A stretch of DNA of 64,000 nt from Leptospira terpstrae serovar Hualin str. LT 11-33 = ATCC 700639 (GTDB lineage Bacteria; Spirochaetota; Leptospiria; Leptospirales; Leptospiraceae): contig NZ_AOGW02000023.1 of NCBI RefSeq assembly GCF_000332495.1, positions 124,001 through 188,000 of the forward strand, in the 5' to 3' direction. The position numbers and the translations under genes are program-made. This document shows, piece by piece, positions 1-9,597 of the stretch. The notes beneath the pieces were generated by a model. That model was not told the DNA's origin. It searched no databases and saw nothing but the letters and a program-made list of their open reading frames with translations. Position 1 is the stretch's first letter. Each line of letters begins with the position of its first letter.

Positions 1-151
1 GTTTTGTGACAGGAAATTTACCCTGGAAAGCAAATTCGTTCAGGTTCTCTACGTCATATAATTCTTCTTTTACAGGATAACTGGCGTTACGGGTCAAGTG
101 GTAGAAGAGGAAAGTATCATTGGGGCATGGGGAATAGGCAAGAGATATCAT
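1..151 (-). CDS. mqnD: 1,4-dihydroxy-6-naphthoate synthase MqnD, N-terminal part (cut by window edge)
   Basis: The minus strand is open from an ATG at 151 to the window edge and encodes about 50 residues. They contain SPCPNDTFLFYHLT near the start, then DVENLN and a segment ending FPVTK. This is the N-terminus of MqnD, the enzyme that makes 1,4-dihydroxy-6-naphthoate in the futalosine route to menaquinone. Its ATG shares the ATGA overlap with the stop codon of the upstream membrane protein gene, so the two are probably translationally coupled. The rest of the gene lies outside the window. MqnA is a related family, but the SPCPNDTF motif favours MqnD. Confidence 0.85.
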   Translation of the reverse strand, partial: MISLAYSPCPNDTFLFYHLTRNASYPVKEELYDVENLNEFAFQGKFPVTK

Positions 152-1326
152 GGACTTAAGAAAAACTCCTTGGTGGGTGTGATCCAGAGGATCCGGATGA
201 TTAAAAATAAGAACAAGGTAATCGAAATACCTAGAAATAAACGTAAAAATGGTCTTTTTAGAGCCCCTTCTAGTAATAAGGAAAAAGGCAAAATGAGTGT
301 GAACATCCGGCTTAAGTTATCGAATGATCGCCAATACCCTTCTTCTGCAATGAGGATTACAAACAAACTTCCAAATATCGGAATGAGTAGAGGGATATTG
401 TTGGAAAAGGATTCTTTCAGTGATTGTAAACTGACGACAGAAAGTGCGATAAAAGAGATAAAAAAGAGAATTTTTGGGAACTCTTTTGGTTTGAACTGAA
501 AAGATCCAGCATCGTAGAAACTTTTACAAAAACCGAATAGCGGGAAGTCTGTCATATCCCGAAATCCAAGAGGATTGGTTCCCAAGTGGTTTGGAGGTTG
601 TATCCTGCCGTAAGCCACCAAACAAAGAAATGCGACACCAGGAAGGGAATAAAGTAAAACTTCTCTTCCTCTCTTTTCAAGAAGAGCCTTGTACACAATG
701 GGTATAAGAAATAAGACACCTAACTCGCGAGTGATAACCATTAGTAGAAAAAAGAAAACTGCGAGAAGGTCTTTTTTGTTTTTAAAGAAGTAGAAAGCTA
801 TGATTCCAAAGCTGACAAAGAGAGAATCGGCTACAAGAAGTAGATTTGCATTTAAAGAGTAAGGAGAAAATAGATAAAAGACAATAAACCATTTTTTTGA
901 TTCTGGAAGTAGAGAGTACAAACAAAAGACGGAGGCGGAAAATGTTAACAGCAAAAACAAAAGAGTGATTAAGGGATAATTGGAAAATCCAACTGCATGG
1001 GAAACGGCACCCGCAAAGAGAGAAAGTCCCATTCTGTGAAAGCGGAAATGGTAAGAATCTACGATAAGATCCCAGTCGCCACCAACAAACAAATCTTTTG
1101 CGAGAAAATAGAAAAACTGACCGTCGTAACCACCTGATCTGTAGATTACAAATTGTGGATCAACAAGGTTTGGATTGATTTCGTAAAAACCTTCCCAAAT
1201 CCCAATCAGAGCGGAAAGGGAGTGTTCGTAAGGAGCTGTTTTGAAGTAGATGAGTCCCCCTACTCCTAAAAGGAAAAAAATCAATAAAAACCAAAGTTGG
1301 TGCCGTTTCACACTTCCATTTTGCAA
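148..1326 (-). CDS. polytopic membrane protein, glycosyltransferase-like
   Basis: This 392-residue protein has an N-terminal membrane helix (about residues 11-28) and roughly eight to nine further hydrophobic segments. A GGYDGQFFYF motif lies at about residues 65-74, in the first periplasmic loop, and conserved arginines follow. GYDGQ-type motifs in this position are typical of membrane proteins related to polyprenyl-phosphate-dependent glycosyltransferases, so a cell-surface glycan role is possible but not demonstrated. The gene overlaps mqnD downstream by ATGA, which suggests shared transcription rather than shared function. No catalytic residues can be assigned with certainty. Confidence 0.75.
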   Translation of the reverse strand: MQNGSVKRHQLWFLLIFFLLGVGGLIYFKTAPYEHSLSALIGIWEGFYEINPNLVDPQFVIYRSGGYDGQFFYFLAKDLFVGGDWDLIVDSYHFRFHRMGLSLFAGAVSHAVGFSNYPLITLLFLLLTFSASVFCLYSLLPESKKWFIVFYLFSPYSLNANLLLVADSLFVSFGIIAFYFFKNKKDLLAVFFFLLMVITRELGVLFLIPIVYKALLEKRGREVLLYSLPGVAFLCLVAYGRIQPPNHLGTNPLGFRDMTDFPLFGFCKSFYDAGSFQFKPKEFPKILFFISFIALSVVSLQSLKESFSNNIPLLIPIFGSLFVILIAEEGYWRSFDNLSRMFTLILPFSLLLEGALKRPFLRLFLGISITLFLFLIIRILWITPTKEFFLSP

Positions 1327-1402
1327 AATTTAACAGATTCGAAAAGGAATTTCTCTGGAATTTTACGAAGATTCTGACAGTTTGTATCCAAAGTTGGGGC
1401 AA

Positions 1403-2206
1403 ATGAAAGAAGTTCTCGTTACAATCCAAAGTGTTTATCAATATTTAGAAAAACTTGGCCCCAAAAAATCCTTCCAGATTTTGAAAAATCTGGGTTATGA
1501 AAAGTTACTTTCGTTAACCGGAAAGGTTCCTAAAGAAAGACTAATAGTTCTTACTCAAAAGTTAAGTGAAGATACTGTTGTGGAACTAGTAAAACAAATT
1601 CCGGAAAAGATCCTCGTGGAGATGATTCGCGAGAATGATGACGATGATTTGGTATATTTTATCCACTCCCTGCCCATGGAGGATTTAGCCCTTGTTTCGC
1701 GGAGCATTCCTCCACATGATGTAGGGTTACTCGCAAAAACTTTGGGTAAAGAGACCAGTGTAGAAATTTTGAAAACTTTAGGAATTCAAAAGTCCATTGC
1801 ACTTCTAAAAGAAATTCCAATGAAAGATTTTCTTTGGTTGGTAGATGAAATCCATGTAGGGCCAGTCATCCAACTTGTTAGCGAACTTTCAGTAGCGGAT
1901 TGTAAGAAATGGATCAAACAACGAGGCCTTGCGGAACTTCCTATACTCGTAAAATTCTTTGGAGTCACCAATGCTCTTGTGATTTTTAAAAAACTGGGGA
2001 TGAACCAAGCACTAGAAATGATGCATTTACTTGGAACACGAGAAATGTTGGAGTTGTCACTACTGTTGTCGGGGATGCATTTAGAAGAAAAAAATATGCC
2101 GGCTCTTACTGTGCTAAAACCAAATGATTTATCATCCGTAAACAAAACAAAACCAGCACCGAAGAAAAAACAAATCCCAAAGAAGAAAAAAACTTCTAAA
2201 CGCTAA
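1403..2206 (+). CDS. helical repeat protein with MgtE-N-like segments and lysine-rich tail
   Basis: The frame is open from a TTG at 1382, but the ATG at 1403 is the more likely start, giving 267 residues. The protein is almost entirely helical and built from degenerate units of about 25-30 residues with patterns such as VPKERLIVLTQKL, IPEKILVEMI and LPMEDLALVSR. These resemble the superhelical N domain of MgtE magnesium channels and the FliG middle domain, but no transmembrane part follows. The last 25 residues are very rich in lysine and proline, suggesting contact with nucleic acid or an acidic partner. Function is unknown. Its 3' end overlaps the convergent kinase gene by 11 bp. Confidence 0.8.
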   Translation: MKEVLVTIQSVYQYLEKLGPKKSFQILKNLGYEKLLSLTGKVPKERLIVLTQKLSEDTVVELVKQIPEKILVEMIRENDDDDLVYFIHSLPMEDLALVSRSIPPHDVGLLAKTLGKETSVEILKTLGIQKSIALLKEIPMKDFLWLVDEIHVGPVIQLVSELSVADCKKWIKQRGLAELPILVKFFGVTNALVIFKKLGMNQALEMMHLLGTREMLELSLLLSGMHLEEKNMPALTVLKPNDLSSVNKTKPAPKKKQIPKKKKTSKR

Positions 2207-4520
2207 TATTGACTTTGGGGAAGTAAATGGTGAATTTACTTCCTTCTCCCATTGTACTTTCTACAAAGATTTCTCCGGACATTTTGTCCACGAGTGATTT
2301 AACAATGGAAAGCCCAAGGCCAGTTCCCCCAATTTTTTTATTATCAGAGGATGGGATTCGAAAAAAACGATCGAAGATTTGGTTTTTGTAGTTCGGGTCA
2401 ATGCCTATCCCTGTGTCTTCAACAGTGATTTCAATTTTGCCATTGGTTTCGCGGATAGAAATTCCAATTTTTCCTTTGAATGTATATTTCAGTGCATTAA
2501 CATAAAGGTTAGTAATGATTTGTGAAAATTCAAATTTGATTCCCCGTAAGAAAAAGCCTTTTTTGAGTGCTAGATCCCACTCGATGGGTTTTCCTTTGGC
2601 AAGGTGAGAGTTCATATGTATAACATCCTCAATCACAGGTACTGGATCAAAAATTTCAATGACCTCGGCTTCTTTGTCTTTTTCTCTAGAGGTGGTTAAC
2701 TTTAATAGGTTTTCGATTAAAAAACTAAGACGTTTGGCATTTTTATCGATCACTTCTAACATGTTTTTATGTTCGGTGTTAAAAGGTAATGAAGTGTCCG
2801 ATTTAAAAAATTCCAAATAGCCTCTAATGTTTGTCATTGGACTTCGGAGTTCATGGCTTACGTTGGATATAAATTCGTGTTGCAGACGTTCTTGTTCCTT
2901 TCTTTCTGAGTTGGGTCGAAACTGCACTTGGTAGCGTTTTTTTGGTGATAAAAGAATGGATGTAAAACTAATATCCACTTCAAGTTTACTTCCGTCTTTT
3001 AACATGATCTCCACATCAGGAAGAGATAACATAGTATCCGAAGAGAGGTCTGTACCAAATCGAAGTTGGTTGGATACTTGGTTTCCAAGAATGATATCTT
3101 CGATATTCATTTTAGTGATATCACCGCGAGTATAACTAGTGAGTGACCGAAACTGGTTGTTTGCCTCTAATATACTTCCTGTATCGGCATCGACGAGGGC
3201 AATAGCTTCTCTGGAAAATTCAAATAGATATCTATACTTTTCTTCCGAATATTGTAAATCTACGGCAGACCTATCTAGTTTGATCTCTAGAATGGATATT
3301 AAATTTTCAAGTTCGGTGATTTCTTCTCTTTGGAGCTCTAACTTTGCATTAAAGGAGTCTAACATTGAGTTTACGAGAACTTTGACTCGGTTGTCTAATT
3401 GTAATGTTTCATCGGAGTTGAGTCTTGAGTTGTAGTTTCCTTGCAGGATGTCGAGTACTACGGAGTTCACGTCAACGATGAGGTGTCGCACAGCATTTAG
3501 TTTTCTATAGTTAATTTGTGACGGTGCGTGGAGTTTAGTTTCTGTTGGTTCTTGGAAACTACTTAGTTTACGAACATCAAACACTTTTTTTGGTTCTAGT
3601 GCCGATAGGATTTCATCAAAATCAAAGGCAGCTTTTACGGCATCTGGTTGTATGACCCTCCGTATCAATCGAAAATAAACATCTTTAAGAAGAGGATTGA
3701 GGGTTGTTGCATCTCCCTTATAGGAAAAAATCCCTTTTTGGATGAGAGGATGTGCGTTGAGAAGATTTTTTGTCTCCCCTACTCTAAGATGCGGATAAAA
3801 ATGAGAGAGTTGTAAATCTTCCCAAAGATTTCCTGTGCTTAGTTGGTTTGTATTTTGTAAAAGATCGATGGCTTTTTTGACTGCAAGTAGGACACCAGAG
3901 ATTTCTCTTCCAGTTTTTAATACAGCATCTCCGCTAAACGCAAGTAAGGTGGATGGAAAAAAGGATTTGGAATTAAGGATAGGAAGTTCCAGAGTGTTGG
4001 CAAAATCTTGAAAGTTCCGAAGGAAAGGGCTAGAAAACGGATCTGACACAAGGCCAAGACAGGATGGTTTTAAAAATTCTTTTTCCTCTAAAAATCCTGG
4101 AGTGTCAATGTAACGAACTTTGACCGGATTTTTGGGAGCATACTCTTCTAGGAATTTTTCTGCAAAAAGTCTTTCGACGGAGTATTGGTGCGGAACGGGT
4201 AATATGTATGCTTTGTTTCTTGTAAGATCTTCTGGTTTGAATTGGAACCGGGAATAAAAGGAAAGTGGTGAGTGGTAGAGGTAAATTCCTTTATAAATGC
4301 GTTTGAGTTTGGATTTTTTTAAGAAACTATCTTGTAAGTAGGCAATGGTTGGGACTTCGCCTGCTTCCACTCGACCAGCGTCAAGTAAGGGCATAATTGC
4401 CTTATGGTGAGTATTGACATGAAGTGTTACCTTCACTCCAAATTCTTCAAAGTAACCTTTTTTATAGGCAACAACTACAGGTAAAGAACTAAGGCGACTT
4501 GTTATACAAATCTGGATCAC
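2196..4520 (-). CDS. hybrid sensor: NMT1/THI5-like binding domain + PAS + histidine kinase, no membrane segment
   Basis: This is a 774-residue protein that starts at a GTG. Residues 1 to about 220 look like a substrate-binding protein of the NMT1/THI5/SsuA type (an early ITSRLSSLPVVVAYKKGYF segment followed by the GV-V-H pattern) but lack a signal peptide. A helical linker and coiled coil cover about 380-430, a PAS domain about 425-545, and a HisKA domain follows with the phospho-accepting His556 in SHELRSP. The ATPase domain has an N box (NLYVNALKYT), a G1 box (DTGIGI) and a G2 box (GGTGLGLSIV). No transmembrane helix is visible, so the ligand is probably cytoplasmic. No response regulator is adjacent. 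It lies 57 bp downstream of htpG. Confidence 0.9.
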   Translation of the reverse strand: MIQICITSRLSSLPVVVAYKKGYFEEFGVKVTLHVNTHHKAIMPLLDAGRVEAGEVPTIAYLQDSFLKKSKLKRIYKGIYLYHSPLSFYSRFQFKPEDLTRNKAYILPVPHQYSVERLFAEKFLEEYAPKNPVKVRYIDTPGFLEEKEFLKPSCLGLVSDPFSSPFLRNFQDFANTLELPILNSKSFFPSTLLAFSGDAVLKTGREISGVLLAVKKAIDLLQNTNQLSTGNLWEDLQLSHFYPHLRVGETKNLLNAHPLIQKGIFSYKGDATTLNPLLKDVYFRLIRRVIQPDAVKAAFDFDEILSALEPKKVFDVRKLSSFQEPTETKLHAPSQINYRKLNAVRHLIVDVNSVVLDILQGNYNSRLNSDETLQLDNRVKVLVNSMLDSFNAKLELQREEITELENLISILEIKLDRSAVDLQYSEEKYRYLFEFSREAIALVDADTGSILEANNQFRSLTSYTRGDITKMNIEDIILGNQVSNQLRFGTDLSSDTMLSLPDVEIMLKDGSKLEVDISFTSILLSPKKRYQVQFRPNSERKEQERLQHEFISNVSHELRSPMTNIRGYLEFFKSDTSLPFNTEHKNMLEVIDKNAKRLSFLIENLLKLTTSREKDKEAEVIEIFDPVPVIEDVIHMNSHLAKGKPIEWDLALKKGFFLRGIKFEFSQIITNLYVNALKYTFKGKIGISIRETNGKIEITVEDTGIGIDPNYKNQIFDRFFRIPSSDNKKIGGTGLGLSIVKSLVDKMSGEIFVESTMGEGSKFTIYFPKVNISV

Positions 4521-4577
4521 ATGGCAACAATTCCAAAAATAGGAATCGTTGCCAAATCATTCTATATGGATTTGCCC

Positions 4578-6410
4578 TTATGTAGAAAAAATCTCTTGGA
4601 GGAATTCCGTTGTCCTTTTGGTATACTCCGAAACTTCTTTTTCATCCATAACCTTTGCAGAGAGTAATGAAAGGTCGTAGATGATCCTTGCTAGTTTTTT
4701 CCCTTTTTCTGGATTTACACCTTCGAACGCTTGTAAGGCGGATTTTACTAATGGAGATTTCGAATTTACCATTAGAGTATGTGATTTTAGAATGTTTTTC
4801 ATGTCGTCTCGGTTTAACATCGAGTTCATTTCGGACATTCGTCTCATAAACTCAGGTAAAAGGATGACACCTGGCACATCTGCTGATTTTAAGGCTTCGA
4901 CCTTTACTTCCACTCCTTCTGTTGGTAAAGAGGTTTGAAACAAGGTTTGGATTCTGTCAGATTCCGTTTTGTTGTCTTCATTTACTAAATCTTTGGAAGC
5001 TTCTTTATCAACGATTTGATCTGCAATTTCCGAATCCACTCTTTGGAATTTCCATTCTGGGTTTTTCATTTCCAAGTGTTGGATGAGGTGAGAATCAATT
5101 TTGGAATCTACAAGCAGTGCTTCCAGTCCTTGCGATTTCAGAAGTTCCATATAAACAGAACCCATCTCCGTTTCATTTGCGTAGAAGATTTTGTTTTGGT
5201 TCTTTTCTTTGTTTTTTTCCCAATATTCCGAAGTGGTTGAGTATCCGCCTTCCGAATTTTTGAAGATTAAATGGTCTTTCATTGCATCATAAAACTTTTC
5301 GTCGGTAAGGACTCCGTATTTTACAAACAACGATATATCATTCCAATTTTCTTCATATTTGGTTCTGTTCTTTTTAAAATCTTCGATGAGCCGATCTGCA
5401 ACTTTTTTGATGATATGGTTAGAAATCTTTTTAACGAGTGGATCGTTTTGTAAATAGGATCTGGAAACATTCAAAGGAAGGTCTGGGATGTCTATGGTTC
5501 CTTTTAGAATGGTAAGGAACTGTGGGATCAGTTCACTTGCATTATCACTGACAAAGACATGATTACAAAATAATTTGATCCCATTTTTAGATGCTTCTAA
5601 TTCATGGGTGAGTTTTGGGAAATACAAAATTCCTTGTAATCGAAATGGATAATCCACATTCAGATGGATATGAAAAAGCGACTCACCAGAAAATGGAAAC
5701 AAGTAAGAATAAAAATCTTTGTAATCTTCTTGAGTAACCTTTGCCGGTTCTTCAGACCATAATGGTTTTTCTCGGTTAGCTTTTTCCCCCTGCACATAAA
5801 TTCCGACAGGTAAAAAGTCACAGTATTTTTTGATTAACTCTTTTAGTTTCCATTTGTCTAGGTATTCGCCGGAATCGCCATCTAAGTATAGGGAAATTTT
5901 AGTTCCTCTAGATTCCTTTTCTATTGGTGAAATAGTAAATTCAGTCCCTGACTCGCTCGACCACAAAACGGCAGTTTGATCCCTTTTGTAAGATTTAGTT
6001 TCGATGGTAACTTTTTTCGAAACCATAAAAGAGGAATAAAATCCAAGTCCAAAATGACCAATGATTTCTGCTTTGTTTTCTGCGTTTTGGTACTGTTTTG
6101 CGAAGTCTGTTGCTCCTGAAAAAGCAATTTGGTTGATGTACTTTTTGACTTCTTCTGTTGTCATTCCCACGCCATTGTCTTCAATAGATAGAATTCTGTT
6201 ATCTACATCAAAGTTTAAGTCGATTTTATAATCATTCCCACCTTCAAATTCTTCTGATAAGGAAATCTTTTTTAACTTTGTGATGGCATCACTCGCATTG
6301 GATACTAATTCTCTTAAGAAAATATCTTTCTCTGAATATAGCCATTTTTTAATGATAGGAAAGATATTTTCCGTTTCTACACTGATTTTCCCTGTTTCTT
6401 CAGCTGACAT
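4578..6410 (-). CDS. htpG: Hsp90 chaperone HtpG
   Basis: This cytosolic ATP-dependent chaperone is full length at 610 residues. The GHKL ATPase signatures are present: [15 protein letters not shown] near residue 36, EDNGVGMT near 78 and [14 protein letters not shown] near 120. Middle and C-terminal dimerisation regions follow. The start is set by a strong AAGGAG ribosome-binding site 6 nt before the ATG. That site lies in the 3-nt gap after batD, so htpG probably belongs to the bat transcription unit, linking a stress chaperone with the envelope stress genes. The identification is secure. Confidence 0.97.
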   Translation of the reverse strand: MSAEETGKISVETENIFPIIKKWLYSEKDIFLRELVSNASDAITKLKKISLSEEFEGGNDYKIDLNFDVDNRILSIEDNGVGMTTEEVKKYINQIAFSGATDFAKQYQNAENKAEIIGHFGLGFYSSFMVSKKVTIETKSYKRDQTAVLWSSESGTEFTISPIEKESRGTKISLYLDGDSGEYLDKWKLKELIKKYCDFLPVGIYVQGEKANREKPLWSEEPAKVTQEDYKDFYSYLFPFSGESLFHIHLNVDYPFRLQGILYFPKLTHELEASKNGIKLFCNHVFVSDNASELIPQFLTILKGTIDIPDLPLNVSRSYLQNDPLVKKISNHIIKKVADRLIEDFKKNRTKYEENWNDISLFVKYGVLTDEKFYDAMKDHLIFKNSEGGYSTTSEYWEKNKEKNQNKIFYANETEMGSVYMELLKSQGLEALLVDSKIDSHLIQHLEMKNPEWKFQRVDSEIADQIVDKEASKDLVNEDNKTESDRIQTLFQTSLPTEGVEVKVEALKSADVPGVILLPEFMRRMSEMNSMLNRDDMKNILKSHTLMVNSKSPLVKSALQAFEGVNPEKGKKLARIIYDLSLLSAKVMDEKEVSEYTKRTTEFLQEIFST

Positions 6411-6413
6411 ATT

Positions 6414-7982
6414 TTACTCCTTGGTATTTAATTGATTTTTTATTAATAAAACTTTGTTTCTATCCAATCCGGATAATTTATGGAAAGTATTTTCTATGGT
6501 TGGAATGTCGTGGTCTCCGAGAAGTTTTGAGAGAAGTTGTGAGTTTTCCGTTGATACTCCATTTTTCTCTAAGTAGTCTGTTAGGAATACATTTCTTTTT
6601 TTACCAAAGCTCTGAACCATTTCGAGAAATTCCTTGGATTGTTTAGTATGCTTATAGCTTTTATATCCTAGATAGGAAAAAATACCTAAAACTGCAAGAA
6701 AAACTAAAAGAAAAATCGAAGGTGGATTCGGTAAATTAGATTCCTTTGGTAGTGTTTGGAGTTTTCTTTTCTTTTTTGGTAGTACAACCATTTCTGGAAA
6801 CTGAATGGAAAGTGTTTTGTATCGATTTTCTTTTAAAGAGAAAAAGCTAAACAAATATGGCGAGACTTGGATTTTCCCTTGGGATTGTGTCTGGTAACCG
6901 TAAAGAAATTTAACTACTGAATAAAATCCATAGTCGCCAGAATATAATTTCTGAAATGTTTTATTTTTTGTTTGTGAGATGAGTTGAATCTTTGGGTTGG
7001 ATTGCGGTAATGGACTGATGCCTTCATAACCGCCTTCCCCTTCTATAGTAATTTCAAAATAAGCAGTTTCTTCTTGGTGGATGGACTTTGGAAAGTTTGT
7101 TAAGTTCAGTTTGAAATTGCCAATGGCTCCCGTAAATTCATTAGGCTTGTTAGGTGGAAGATCCAGAACGGTCACTGTTGCTTGCGTTGTATCAACAGTC
7201 TCTTGTAGAGAATTAAACCGTAAACTATCTCCGGAAATGAATTTTGTTTTTCCAATTTGGAATCTTCCCGGTTTAATCGCAGTTAAACCATAAATTTCCT
7301 TATCGTAAACTAATGTTTTTTTTAAACGGTTATTCCTAAATACTTCTGGTTCAATTTGTACAGATACTTGTCTCAATGTTTCCGATAAAAAATATGGGAA
7401 TGAAATGGATTGGTTTGGGTCTCTTTCTAAAAAGGGTTGCCTGTATCCATTGTAGTATAGTACGTAATATCCTACGATTGGTTCTCCTTTATAAAAAACA
7501 GATTTATTTGTATGGAAGGATACTTCTGGAGATTCGTCAGAAGGCTCATCATCGATTTCCATAGGGAATGGGTTGAAAAATTGGTTTTGTGAGTGTTTAC
7601 TTCTTTTGCTTACCTTAAACTGCGTAGGAGGAGAAGTGTAAGTTTTGTTATCGTACTCTACTGTTACTTCTGGAAGTTTGAAAGTTCCTTCTGATTCCGT
7701 GTCGACATAAAAGTTTAAAATTTGTGATTTAGAAACTTTGAAGTTGATGATTTGAGTTTCAGTTCCGCTGCCGATAAACCGAACACGGACTCCGTTTTGT
7801 TTTATATTGGTTTTTAATGCTCGAAACATTTTGTCGCCATGAGCTCTCACCTCTAGTTTAGCATGTTCACCTAGTGAAAACTCATTCGGGAAAAATTGAA
7901 AATCCACTTCGGAGGCAAAAATAGTAGGAAACGGAATCAGACAGAAAAAGAGTGAGTAGCAAAGTTTACCAAAATTTTTCAT
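6414..7982 (-). CDS. batD: BatD family membrane-anchored protein
   Basis: This 522-residue protein has an N-terminal signal peptide ending around residue 24, a long predicted beta-rich extracytoplasmic region with repeated Ig-like segments, and one membrane helix at about 420-440 (PSIFLLVFLAVLGIFSYLG) followed by a basic cytoplasmic tail. This is the layout of BatD (oxygen tolerance/aerotolerance family). Its position directly after batA and batB-C, with a 17-bp overlap, supports the assignment. An AAGGAGG ribosome-binding site lies about 11 nt before the ATG. The biochemical role of BatD is not established. It probably acts with the VWA proteins and MoxR in the envelope. Confidence 0.88.
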   Translation of the reverse strand: MKNFGKLCYSLFFCLIPFPTIFASEVDFQFFPNEFSLGEHAKLEVRAHGDKMFRALKTNIKQNGVRVRFIGSGTETQIINFKVSKSQILNFYVDTESEGTFKLPEVTVEYDNKTYTSPPTQFKVSKRSKHSQNQFFNPFPMEIDDEPSDESPEVSFHTNKSVFYKGEPIVGYYVLYYNGYRQPFLERDPNQSISFPYFLSETLRQVSVQIEPEVFRNNRLKKTLVYDKEIYGLTAIKPGRFQIGKTKFISGDSLRFNSLQETVDTTQATVTVLDLPPNKPNEFTGAIGNFKLNLTNFPKSIHQEETAYFEITIEGEGGYEGISPLPQSNPKIQLISQTKNKTFQKLYSGDYGFYSVVKFLYGYQTQSQGKIQVSPYLFSFFSLKENRYKTLSIQFPEMVVLPKKKRKLQTLPKESNLPNPPSIFLLVFLAVLGIFSYLGYKSYKHTKQSKEFLEMVQSFGKKRNVFLTDYLEKNGVSTENSQLLSKLLGDHDIPTIENTFHKLSGLDRNKVLLIKNQLNTKE

Positions 7983-9597
7983 TATCGAAAGAACCTCCTT
8001 TTTTGTTTTTTAAAATGGAGTCCTGTGAAAATGGTTCTAATATTCTATCTGCGTCTGATTTCTCTACTTTGTTTTTTTCTTTTTTTTCTTTTGGATCAGT
8101 CTCCGGTTGGGAACCATTTTCATTTTGTTTTTGATTCTGACTGGAATCATTTTTTTTCGTTAGGTGCTCAATGTTTTTTTTAGCCGATAAGTAGTTTGGA
8201 TCAATTTGGAGTGTTTTTGTATAAGATTTTAGTGCATTTTTTTTATCACCCAGTCTTGAGTATATGTTCCCAAGATTGAAGTTTGTTTTTGCTTTTAGAT
8301 CGTTATCAGATTTTGGGTTTGTTAGAATTTTTTCTGAGATTCCTATTGCATCTTTGTATTTGCCAAGTTGGTAAGCTGCTGCTGATTCATTGTATAGTAA
8401 CCTTGGATCATCGGTGATGAATTCCTTTGCTTTTTCGAATTCTTTTTGGCTTTCATTATAGTTTTTGTTATTGTACGATTTGACTCCGCGTTCGATTGCA
8501 TTTCCACCAGGATCTAATTCCCAAGCTTCTAGTTTTCCAAATCCAAAGGAGAGGAATAGAATTAGTAGTATGTAAATTCCTTTCGGTGTTTTTTGTAAAA
8601 ATAAGTTTAGGATTCTCTCCAGAAAAAGAAATATAAAAGAGGCGATCAAGTAGGGATGAGCACCGTCTTCGTTTTTAAAACGTTCTATTGTTTTGATTTT
8701 TTTCTTTTTCACAGTTTGTATTGTCTCTAATAGAGCAAAGGCTCCCTCAGCTTGGGAAGAAACATCATAATAGGATCCGTTATTTTGATCAGCTATGGCC
8801 ATTAGTCTATCTGAATTTAGTTTTGAAGAAACTAAATTAGGTGCTACTAGTGAATCTGAAATTCCGGCATCTGTAGTTACATACCCTCCGCGTCCGGTTC
8901 CCGGATCACGATATTCGATATACCCACCTTCCTGTGTTCCAATTCCCCATACGATTACCTCACCTTCGATCTGTGGTAATTTCTGGTTTTCGTGATCTTC
9001 TCCGTCAGAAACAATGATTGTAATTTGTGATGTGATGTTATTGTTTTTCTTCCTGATTTTATTGACTCTTTCGAGTGATAATGAGAGGTCTGTTCCTTTT
9101 GCTCCAACCATTTCAACACCTAGCGCCTGTATATAATCTGAAACGGCAGTGACGTCTGATGTTAAGGGACAAAAAGAGAAGGATTGGCCTGCGAATACTA
9201 CAATCCCAATACGATTTCCTTTGAGACTTGGAAGGATCCGCAAGGCTAAGTCTTGGAATCTTTTGAGCCTACTTGGTTTTACGTCAATTGCATTCATCGA
9301 TAAACTTACATCGACTACAAACAATATGTCAGCTGATTCGAATTCTTTAGTAGATTCCATTTCAGTAGATTTTATTTTAAATAGTGAATAGAAGGCAAAA
9401 AACAGTGAGAGAAGAAAACAGAAAATTCTTGTTAGATAAATCTTTGTATTAGCGTTATAAATCCTATTTTTTAAGCTCAAATGTTCTTCTTTGAATCTAT
9501 TTGCTTTTACATTTATGTAGATTTTCCCTGCAAAAATCAAGATCCAAATTACTATGGAGATGATGGCAAAGGTTGCTACGAAGTTTAAATCAATCAT
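7966..9597 (-). CDS. batB: BatB-BatC fusion: VWA domain protein with C-terminal TPR domain
   Basis: This is a 543-residue protein. Two N-terminal membrane helices (about 5-25 and 55-73) precede a von Willebrand A domain whose metal-binding DVSLS motif is at residues 96-100 and which also contains a VSDGED segment. A helix follows near 305-325, then a second, signal-peptide-like stretch (about 340-360, ILLILFLSFGFG). After it come TPR units (for example NFNLGNIYSRLGDKKNALKSY) and a polar Lys/Glu/Asn-rich tail. The first part matches BatB and the second BatC, which are separate genes in many bacteria. The internal signal-like segment looks like a leftover of the former BatC start. The gene overlaps batA by 4 bp (ATGA) and batD by 17 bp. 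Confidence 0.88.
   Translation of the reverse strand: MIDLNFVATFAIISIVIWILIFAGKIYINVKANRFKEEHLSLKNRIYNANTKIYLTRIFCFLLSLFFAFYSLFKIKSTEMESTKEFESADILFVVDVSLSMNAIDVKPSRLKRFQDLALRILPSLKGNRIGIVVFAGQSFSFCPLTSDVTAVSDYIQALGVEMVGAKGTDLSLSLERVNKIRKKNNNITSQITIIVSDGEDHENQKLPQIEGEVIVWGIGTQEGGYIEYRDPGTGRGGYVTTDAGISDSLVAPNLVSSKLNSDRLMAIADQNNGSYYDVSSQAEGAFALLETIQTVKKKKIKTIERFKNEDGAHPYLIASFIFLFLERILNLFLQKTPKGIYILLILFLSFGFGKLEAWELDPGGNAIERGVKSYNNKNYNESQKEFEKAKEFITDDPRLLYNESAAAYQLGKYKDAIGISEKILTNPKSDNDLKAKTNFNLGNIYSRLGDKKNALKSYTKTLQIDPNYLSAKKNIEHLTKKNDSSQNQKQNENGSQPETDPKEKKEKNKVEKSDADRILEPFSQDSILKNKKGGSFDNEKFW

Noticed and set aside
98..499. Plus-strand frame of 133 codons near the left edge
   Set aside because: It is antisense to the membrane protein gene and its product is basic and without domains. 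The opposite strand has the mqnD and membrane protein genes.
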